Shown piece after piece: positions 57,906-64,000 of a stretch of DNA of 64,000 nucleotides. How positions within the stretch are numbered: position 1 is the first letter of the stretch; every line of letters begins with the position of its first letter. The translations under genes and the position numbers were made by a program. Location: NCBI RefSeq assembly GCF_038050405.1, contig NZ_CP150900.1, positions 3,100,001 to 3,164,000 on the forward strand, written 5' to 3'. The notes beneath the pieces are model-generated. The model had not been told where the DNA came from. It was given only the letters and a program-made list of their open reading frames with translations, and searched no databases. Origin of the DNA: Paraburkholderia sp. IMGN_8. GTDB taxonomy: Bacteria > Pseudomonadota > Gammaproteobacteria > Burkholderiales > Burkholderiaceae.

Positions 57906-58931
57906 TTAAACCACCTTCGGATTGCGTTCGCCAAATCCTTCCTGATGCCAGTACGGATAAGCCGGACGTACCGCGCTGGCGGCGTCGAGCCTGGCCACCT
58001 GTTCAGGCGTCAGATTCCAGCCGACCGCGCCGAGATTCTGCCGCAGCTGTTCTTCGTTGCGCGCGCCGATCAGCACGGTGGACACAGTCGGACGTTGCAG
58101 CAGCCAGTTCAGTGCAATCTGCGGCACCGTCTTGCCGGTTTCGGCGGCGACCTCGTCGATCGCGTCGAGCACGCGGAACAGATACTCGTCCGGCACCGGC
58201 GGCCCCATGTCGGCGGTTTTATGCAGACGGCTCGTATCCGGCAGCGGCTGGCCGCGCTTGAGCTTGCCGGTGAGCCGGCCCCAGCCGAGCGGACTCCACA
58301 CCACCGCGCCCACGCCTTGATCGACACCGAGCGGCATCAACTCCCACTCGTAATCGCGGCCGACGAGCGAGTAGTAGGTCTGATTCGCGACGTAGCGCGG
58401 ATAGCCGTAGCGATCCGCGGTGTCCTGCGATTTCATCAGGTGCCAGCCGGAGAAGTTCGACACGCCGGTGTAGCGGATCTTGCCGGCGCGCACGAGATCG
58501 TCGAGCGTGGACATGACTTCGGCGATCGGCGTTTTTGCGTCGAAACCGTGCAACTGGAACAGGTCGATGTAGTCGGTTTGCAGGCGCTTGAGCGACGCGT
58601 CGACTGCCTGAATCAGATGAAAACGCGACGAGCCGACATTGTTCGGACCATCGTCGAAGCGGAACGTCGCCTTGGTCGAGATGATCGCCTTGTCGCGCTT
58701 GCCCTTGAGCGCTTCGCCGAGCACCGACTCGGACGCGCCGTTCGAATAGATGTCGGCACTGTCGAACATGGTGACGCCCGCGTCGAAGCAGATATCGATC
58801 AAACGACGTGCTTCGGCGACATCAGTCGCCCCCCAGGCTTCGAAAAACTCGCCCTTGCCACCGAATGTACCTGTGCCGAAACTCAGCGCCGGCACCTTGA
58901 AACCGGACGCACCCAAATGTCTGTATTCCAT
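57906..58931 (-). CDS. Aldo/keto reductase
   Basis: 341 residues from ATG at 58931 (MEYRHLGASGFKVPALSFGT), a TIM-barrel oxidoreductase using NADPH. Catalytic Asp and Tyr are in FDSADIYSNGASESVLGEAL, Lys in ISTKATFRFD and His in DLFQLHGFDAKT. NADPH-binding residues near the end are LIGARNEEQLRQNL. It belongs to the YakC/Tas-like group of general aldo/keto reductases; a longer upstream frame to 59051 lacks a ribosome-binding site. Converges with the SDR gene, no obvious partner. Confidence 0.9.
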   Translation of the reverse strand: MEYRHLGASGFKVPALSFGTGTFGGKGEFFEAWGATDVAEARRLIDICFDAGVTMFDSADIYSNGASESVLGEALKGKRDKAIISTKATFRFDDGPNNVGSSRFHLIQAVDASLKRLQTDYIDLFQLHGFDAKTPIAEVMSTLDDLVRAGKIRYTGVSNFSGWHLMKSQDTADRYGYPRYVANQTYYSLVGRDYEWELMPLGVDQGVGAVVWSPLGWGRLTGKLKRGQPLPDTSRLHKTADMGPPVPDEYLFRVLDAIDEVAAETGKTVPQIALNWLLQRPTVSTVLIGARNEEQLRQNLGAVGWNLTPEQVARLDAASAVRPAYPYWHQEGFGERNPKVV

Positions 58932-59031
58932 TGCTGAATCTCCATGGCATAGCCGCCGTAAACGGACGTTCAGTCTACTCGCGTCTGCATAAACGCGTCG
59001 GACACGTCGCGGCCTCGCGCCGCGCGTCGAT

Positions 59032-60750
59032 TCATGAACTGGCCGGCGCACCTAACGCGGCCAGCGCGTCACGCGCGCCTTGAATCACGCTGTCCCAATC
59101 GCCCAATGCCGGCTGCCGGAACAGGGTCGCGCGCGGATACCACGGCGTATCCGTGCGCTCGAGCATCCAGCGCCAGCAGGTGTCGAAGCGATTCAGAATC
59201 CATACGGGCTTGTCCATCGCCCCGGCCAGATGCGCGGTGGACGTGTCCACCGAAATCACCAGGTCGAGGTTCGCCACCAGCGCAGCGGTGTCGGCGAAAT
59301 CATTGAGTTCTTCGGTGTAGTCGGCGATGGGGTGATTCGATTCGTTGCGGAGCAGTTGCTGTGCTGCCGGCCCTTTTTGCAGGCTGAAGAACTGCACGTT
59401 CGGCACGTCGAGAATCGGCGCGAGCCGCTCGAATGTGATCGAACGGCGCGCATCGTTCTTGCGGAGTTCTGCGACGTGCGGCCGATTTCCACCGGCCCAA
59501 ACCAGTCCGACTTTCAAGCGGCCGTCCGCTTGTACGTCGATACGGTCGCGCCAGTGCCGGGCGGCCTGGGCGTCGGCGAACAGATAGGGGGTCTTCGACG
59601 GAATGCTCGCGATGTCCGTCTTGAACGCGAGCGGCAGACTCAGCAGCGGACAGTGACAATCGAACGGCGGCAGCGCCTGTCCAGATTCGACCCATTGATC
59701 CACGCCGTCGAGCGTGGACATTAGCCGCATCAACTCCGGCGGTACTTCGAGCACGACCTTCGCGCCGAGCTTCGACACCAACGCGGCATAGCGGCAAAAC
59801 TGCAGCGTGTCGCCCAAACCCTGCTCCGCGTGCAAGAGAATCGTTTTACCGTCGAGCGGAAAATCGCCCAACCAGAGAGGTTCGGCAAAACGGCGCTTGC
59901 TTTCCCGGATCCGGCGGCGCTCCCAACGCCATTCGTACTTTTGCCACCCGGCTTCGAGCCGCCCCATTTGCAGCAGACACAGCGCTTCGTTCCAATGCGT
60001 CTCGGCAGACGCAGGATTCACCGCCAGCGCGCGCTCGTAGCTGATCAACGCTTGCGCATGCTCGTTGAGATCGATCTGGGTCAGGCCGAGATTGTTCCAG
60101 GCATCGGCAAACACGGGCGCAAGTTCAAGCGCGCGCTGATAGCTGAGTTGTGCCTCTTGCGGCTGGTTCAGATCGCTAAGTGCATTGCCGCGATTGCTCC
60201 AGGCGTCGGGATAATTCGGCTGCAGGGCGAGTGCGCGATCGCAGCTTGCCAATGCATCGGCGGGACGGCCCAGATCGCGCAGCACGCAGGCGCGATTATT
60301 CCAGGCTTGCGCGAAACCCGGCATCAAGGCGATTGCACGATCAAAACTGCCAAGCGCCTCGGCCGGTAAATTGAGCCCAGCCTGCGCGTTGCCGCGATTG
60401 TTCAATGCGTCGGGAAATTGTGCTTGAAGCGCCAGCGCGCGATTGGCGCTCGCGAGGCCTTCATCGAAACGCTGCAGCGCATTGAGCGCATAAGCGAGAT
60501 TCGAATGGATCGGCGCCTGTTTCGCATTGATGGCGACGGCTTTCCTGAGCAGGTCGATGCCCTCTGGCAACCGGCCCGCTTGCAGCGCAAGAGCGCCCAG
60601 CAGTTGCAGCGCGTCGAAATGGCGTGGTTTGAGTTCGAGAATCTCGCGATAGAGTTCTTCGGCCTCGGCGAATGCGCCGTTCTGCTGAAGCGCGACGGCT
60701 TGCCGAAGCATGTTGTCCAACTGTTGCGGGAGATTGGCAGGCTTGCTCAT
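59032..60750 (-). CDS. TPR protein with glycosyltransferase-like C-terminal domain
   Basis: 572 residues. Residues 1-265 are seven or so TPRs (AEAEELYREILELKPRHFDA, LPEGIDLLRKAVAINAKQAP, DALNNRGNAQAGLNLPAEAL and repeats of AWNNRA). Residues 300-560 resemble a GT-B lobe of the family 9/41-like kind, with ILLHAEQGLGDTLQFCRYA, VGLVWAGGNRPHVAE, VQFFSLQKGP and ISVDTSTAHLAGAMDKPVWI. Proteins like this are common in Burkholderia; some act in glycan assembly, most are uncharacterised. No glycan genes adjoin it. Confidence 0.8.
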   Translation of the reverse strand: MSKPANLPQQLDNMLRQAVALQQNGAFAEAEELYREILELKPRHFDALQLLGALALQAGRLPEGIDLLRKAVAINAKQAPIHSNLAYALNALQRFDEGLASANRALALQAQFPDALNNRGNAQAGLNLPAEALGSFDRAIALMPGFAQAWNNRACVLRDLGRPADALASCDRALALQPNYPDAWSNRGNALSDLNQPQEAQLSYQRALELAPVFADAWNNLGLTQIDLNEHAQALISYERALAVNPASAETHWNEALCLLQMGRLEAGWQKYEWRWERRRIRESKRRFAEPLWLGDFPLDGKTILLHAEQGLGDTLQFCRYAALVSKLGAKVVLEVPPELMRLMSTLDGVDQWVESGQALPPFDCHCPLLSLPLAFKTDIASIPSKTPYLFADAQAARHWRDRIDVQADGRLKVGLVWAGGNRPHVAELRKNDARRSITFERLAPILDVPNVQFFSLQKGPAAQQLLRNESNHPIADYTEELNDFADTAALVANLDLVISVDTSTAHLAGAMDKPVWILNRFDTCWRWMLERTDTPWYPRATLFRQPALGDWDSVIQGARDALAALGAPASS

Positions 60751-60984
60751 GGGGCGAGCTTTTATTGAATGCGCGTGGAATCGGAAGACAGCTTTCGACT
60801 CGCCTGAACCGCGCTAAACGCCGCGCAAGCCAGGCTCGAAAGAATGAAGCCGATTATCGCCGAAAAGAACGCATTCGAACTGCCGCAACCATGCGATATG
60901 AATAACCGCGTGCGGAACGGGGATTGCTAGTGTTGAAACTGTGTGGTGGCGCGCGTCACGCCGCGACGTGACGCGCCCCGAGCC

Positions 60985-61542
60985 TTACTGTGCTGCTGAC
61001 AGGTGTTTACGCTTGGCGAGTTCCTGAGCCATTTCGTAGTGTTCCTGGATGGTCGGCAGCGCTTTCTTCGCCGCATCCTTCAATTGCTCGTCGCGACCCG
61101 AAGCGATTTCCGCCTGGAATACCGACAGCGCTTTTTGCTCGCCGGCAAGCGCGACCTGTTCGATATAGGCCTTGTCGAAGTCGGCGCCGCGCAGGTTGTT
61201 GATGCTCGCGAGCACCGCCGTGTCCGGATCGTTCTTCGGCACGTCGACGCCGCGCGGGCTGGCCGCGCGCAGTGCGTTCGACAATTTGGCGTTGTCGTTC
61301 GACACGCGTTCGGCGAAGGCCTTGACTTCCCTATCGGTGGAGCGCGAGGCGGCGATGCGTGCTGCATCGCGTTGCGTCGAGACGGCCTTGGTTGCGTCGG
61401 TGATGAATGCCTGATCGGCGCCATGCAGACGGCCAGCTTCTGGCGTTGCTGCTGACGGCGAAGTTTGAGCGCTGGCTGCAGTTGCGACGACCAGAAGGCT
61501 GGCCATGCAGGCACTGGTGATGGCGAGAGGCAAGCGGATCAT
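60985..61542 (-). CDS. DUF4142 secreted protein
   Basis: 185 residues. Signal peptide about 1-25 (ITSACMASLLVVATAASAQT). The mature part shows the ferritin-like four-helix DUF4142 pattern: DQAFITDATKAVSTQRDAAR, STDREVKAFAERVSNDNAKL, KAYIEQVALAGEQKALSVFQ, and LPTIQEHYEMAQELAKR. These are predicted periplasmic or outer-membrane proteins of unknown function. The start at 61542 has GGAGAAC upstream. Confidence 0.88.
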   Translation of the reverse strand: MIRLPLAITSACMASLLVVATAASAQTSPSAATPEAGRLHGADQAFITDATKAVSTQRDAARIAASRSTDREVKAFAERVSNDNAKLSNALRAASPRGVDVPKNDPDTAVLASINNLRGADFDKAYIEQVALAGEQKALSVFQAEIASGRDEQLKDAAKKALPTIQEHYEMAQELAKRKHLSAAQ

Positions 61543-62125
61543 ATGTTCTCCTTGGGGTGGAAGCTTTCAAAACACCGATACGGGTGCGGGTTGGCCACTA
61601 TGCGCGTGGCACTGACCACGGTGCGATCGATCGATGTGCATTCTAGGAGCCGCTTTAGGCGGTGTGTGAAACGGTGCTGTCGATTCTGTAACCGTAGGTA
61701 ACGGTTTATTTTTTGGATTTTTTTGTCTTGCTTGGTGGGTTTTTTTCTGGGTTTTTTCTGGGTTTTTTTGCGTGGTGGGCTTTCGTTTGTTATTGGTTTA
61801 TTAGCGTTGCCCCTGTGCGGGGCGGCACCTACTTTTCTTTGTCCACCAAGTGGACTTCCTTCGGGGCGCCTGCCGCAAAGAAAAGTAGGCAAAAGAAAGC
61901 GGGGCGGATTCAACCGGTCGTTGCAACACCTCTGTTCCAATACGGAAATGGAGAGTGGAACATCTGGAATCTGTGTTCTCGCACATTTTGCGTGAGTGAC
62001 AACGCAGTCATCCTTCCCTCCTTCCCGCCTCGCACTGCGTGCTCGCCGAAACGGTCTGCAAGGGATACCAGGCGCTTCGTTTGTGTGCTGTGGGTCATTA
62101 AAGAAAACCTCAGCGACTCCTCGCC
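61543..62125. other. Intergenic region between the DUF4142 gene and a LysR gene
   Basis: About 580 bp without a supported gene. The first 250 bp are promoter region and a T-rich stretch (61705-61780). The rest, about 61790-62090, is a copy of the dispersed repeat described separately. Confidence 0.55.
61790..62090. repeat. Longest single copy of the dispersed repeat family
   Basis: Contains all the arm modules of the 13.6-kb element in order: TTTATTAGCGTTG edge, CTGTGCGGGG, CCTACTTTTCTTTG and its inverted partner, a TCCAC-CAA-GTGGA core, then GAACATCTGGAATCTGTG, TCGCACATTTTGCGTGAGTG and AACGCAGTCAT. Up to about 62060 it tracks the left arm at 13681-13930 with roughly one mismatch per ten bases. 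Confidence 0.8.
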
Positions 62126-63037
62126 CTATCGCAAATGCGTCGACGGTTCGCTTTCCAATCTTTGCAATAGCACGGCAACAAAGGCGTCCGTCGCCGGTGA
62201 CAGCGTTCGTCCGCGCTTCTTGACTAACGCGATCGGACGCACGAAGGCCGGATCGTCGATCGGTCGGACCACCAGTTTCGGCTCCGCCAGCACTTCGCGC
62301 GCCGAACCGGGCAGAATCGTCACGCCAAGGCCGCCGCGTACCATCGCTACCGCCGTCATCATGTAAGTGGGTTCGCAACTCACCTCAGGCGTGCACTGCG
62401 CATTCGCCAATGCAGCGTCGACAACCGCGCGCACGCTCGTGCCGCGCGCCGTCAGCACCAGCGGCTCGCTGACCAGATCCTTCAGCGTGATGCGGCGTTT
62501 GCGTGCCAGTGGATGATCTTTTGGACAAACCACGACCAAACGGTCTTCCCCGATGTGCAGCACCTCGAGCGCCGAATCGGATAGTTCGCCACCGGTCAAT
62601 CCAACGTCGACCTCTTCGTTGCGCACCAGCGTGTTCACCATGCCCGCCACCACGTCGCGAATATGGAAACCGACTCGCGGGAAATCGTGTTTGAACGCGC
62701 GTATCAGATCGGGTAGCAGGCTCGCCGCAAACGACGGCAAACACGCAACGCGCACCGTCCCCGTTGAACCGTCGCCGAGTGCGCGGGCATCGAGCAAAAC
62801 GTGCTCCATGTCGTAGAGCGATTTTTGCAGCACCGGCAGCAGTTCACGTCCCGTCGGCGTCAACGCCACGTTGCGGCTATTGCGATCGAACAGCCGCGCG
62901 CCGACCGTCTCCTCGAGGCGGCGGATTTGCACCGTCAAAGCAGGCTGCGACAGATGCAACTGCGCCGCCGCGCGCGTGAAGTTGCCTGCCTGCGCCACGG
63001 CGATGAACGCCCGGATATCGCGAAGATTCAGATCCAT
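62126..63037 (-). CDS. LysR-family transcriptional regulator
   Basis: 303 residues. Helix-turn-helix: NLRDIRAFIAVAQAGNFTRA and LSQPALTVQIRRLEETVGAR; inducer domain from GTVRVACLPSFAASLLPDLI to the end, including MVRGGLGVTILPGSA. It is divergent from the CitMHS-type transporter gene across about 100 bp, so it most likely controls the uptake of an organic acid. This pattern is seen for many citrate/tricarballylate transporters, but the inducer is not identified. Confidence 0.9.
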   Translation of the reverse strand: MDLNLRDIRAFIAVAQAGNFTRAAAQLHLSQPALTVQIRRLEETVGARLFDRNSRNVALTPTGRELLPVLQKSLYDMEHVLLDARALGDGSTGTVRVACLPSFAASLLPDLIRAFKHDFPRVGFHIRDVVAGMVNTLVRNEEVDVGLTGGELSDSALEVLHIGEDRLVVVCPKDHPLARKRRITLKDLVSEPLVLTARGTSVRAVVDAALANAQCTPEVSCEPTYMMTAVAMVRGGLGVTILPGSAREVLAEPKLVVRPIDDPAFVRPIALVKKRGRTLSPATDAFVAVLLQRLESEPSTHLR

Positions 63038-63136
63038 TACATTCCGTGATTGCTGCGATCAAATCATTTCAATTGCTTTATCGTCGTCACAAAACTACGC
63101 TGGTATGCATTAAAAAACAAGTTCGGAGACACGCAG

Positions 63137-64000
63137 ATGCTGCCATTGCTGGGGCTCGCCACCATCGTCGTCCTGCTAGGGGCGATCCTTTCAAAACGCA
63201 TGTCGCCGCTGGTCGCGCTGATCATCGTGCCGATCGCCGCGTCGCTGATCGGCGGCTTCGGGTTGCAGACGAGCAAATTCGTCATCGACGGACTGAAGAG
63301 CCTCGCGCCAGTGGTCGGCATGTTCGTGTTCGCGATCCTCTATTTCGGCACGATCACCGATGCCGGCACACTCGATCCGATCATCGACCGTATCCTTCGC
63401 GCAGTCGGCACGAAACCGACGCGGATTGTGATGGGCACCACGCTGCTCGCACTGCTGATTCATCTGGATGGCTCGGGCGCGGTGTGCTTTCTGGTGACGA
63501 TTCCCGCAATGCTGCCGCTCTATGACCGCCTGAAAATGGATCGGCGGGTGCTCGCTGCTGCAGTATCGATGGCGGCAGGCATCAACTTTCTGCCGTGGAC
63601 AGGACCGATGATCCGCGCGTCGGCGTCGCTTCATCTACCCATTGCCGCGCTTTTCAATCCACTGATTCCTGTGCAGATCGCAGGCCTCGCGTTCGTCTTC
63701 GGCGTCGCGTACTGGCTCGGCCGGCGCGAAGAAAAGCGTCTCGGCTTCTCCACCGCCGACGGCGCCGTCCCGATGCCGAAACGTGAACTCACGCCGGACG
63801 AACAGGCGCTGCGCCGCCCGCAAAACTTCTGGTTCAACATTGTGCTGACGCTGATCGTGCTGGGCACGATGGTCGTGATGGGCGAGAAAATCCCGCCCGC
63901 AATCATGTTCATGGTCGGTTTGTGCATCGCGTTGATGGTGAACTATCCGAACGTCGACATGCAGCGCAAGCGGATCGATGCGCATGCGCGCGCCGCGCTG
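63137..64000 (+). CDS. CitMHS-type citrate/organic-acid transporter, 3' end outside window
   Basis: The open frame runs from ATG at 63137 (CGGAGAC upstream) to the window edge with no stop: 288 codons, about two thirds of the usual 430-450. The N-terminus MLPLLGLATIVVLLGAILSK, then SPLVALIIVPIAASLIGGFG and GMFVFAILYFGTITDAGTLD, followed by LLIHLDGSGAVCFLVTIPAM and INFLPWTGPMIRASASLHLP match the CitMHS family, which moves metal-citrate or other di/tricarboxylates with protons or ions. Six membrane segments are visible before the edge. Divergent from the LysR gene at 62126. Confidence 0.85.
   Translation, partial: MLPLLGLATIVVLLGAILSKRMSPLVALIIVPIAASLIGGFGLQTSKFVIDGLKSLAPVVGMFVFAILYFGTITDAGTLDPIIDRILRAVGTKPTRIVMGTTLLALLIHLDGSGAVCFLVTIPAMLPLYDRLKMDRRVLAAAVSMAAGINFLPWTGPMIRASASLHLPIAALFNPLIPVQIAGLAFVFGVAYWLGRREEKRLGFSTADGAVPMPKRELTPDEQALRRPQNFWFNIVLTLIVLGTMVVMGEKIPPAIMFMVGLCIALMVNYPNVDMQRKRIDAHARAAL

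Overview
The window is GC-rich chromosomal DNA with the gene repertoire of a betaproteobacterium of the Burkholderia/Paraburkholderia group. Indicators are the double-length (about 1976-residue) UvrA, many LysR regulators, YejABEF, DUF4865/DUF4142 proteins, and dispersed palindromic intergenic repeats. The genus is inferred from gene families and style, not from a marker gene such as 16S rRNA, which is absent.

Left end (1-5570): the right end of a genomic island integrated at a tRNA-Leu(UAA) gene. It holds a P4-type integrase next to the tRNA, a frame-disrupted phage terminase small-subunit-like gene, a small hypothetical gene with a structured leader, and a compact four-gene type VI secretion cargo cassette (two PAAR proteins, a zinc amidase effector and a small membrane protein, probably its immunity partner). 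The left boundary lies outside the window. From 5738 to 11655 a LacI regulator heads an ABC importer operon that ends in a GpdQ-like phosphodiesterase. Next come a DUF2569 membrane protein, an MFS transporter, a roughly 0.9-kb inverted-repeat element, a GAF-PAS-GGDEF-EAL protein, a DUF4865/LysR divergent pair and an LprI-like secreted protein.

Centre (19602-40562): the most striking region, about 21 kb read entirely on the minus strand. TonB-ExbB-ExbD-ExbD-TPR genes are followed by an XRE-cupin regulator, a TonB-dependent outer-membrane receptor, then a tightly packed nine-gene unit: yejA, yejB, yejE, yejF (peptide/microcin C-type ABC importer), a TldD-like and a TldE-like protease pair, two YhhY-like N-acetyltransferases and an RND efflux permease. 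Read together, this looks like a complete route for capturing a peptide (or peptide-disguised compound) at the outer membrane, importing it, cleaving it, acetylating the product and exporting it. Next to it lies the double UvrA gene with a clear LexA box.

Right end (47761-64000): a fused two-domain Asp/Glu racemase-like protein, then a scarred stretch (49.5-55.9 kb). It contains an IS110 remnant that truncates a mandelate racemase-family gene, an MFS transporter whose last codons lie inside a dispersed repeat, an IS5-family element with a frameshift signal beside a truncated AidB-like acyl-CoA dehydrogenase fragment, LysR and VOC gene remnants, and a LysR gene with a single internal amber codon. 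After this come ordinary genes: two SDRs, an aldo/keto reductase, a TPR-glycosyltransferase-like protein, a DUF4142 protein, a LysR regulator, and the start of a CitMHS-type transporter that runs off the window.
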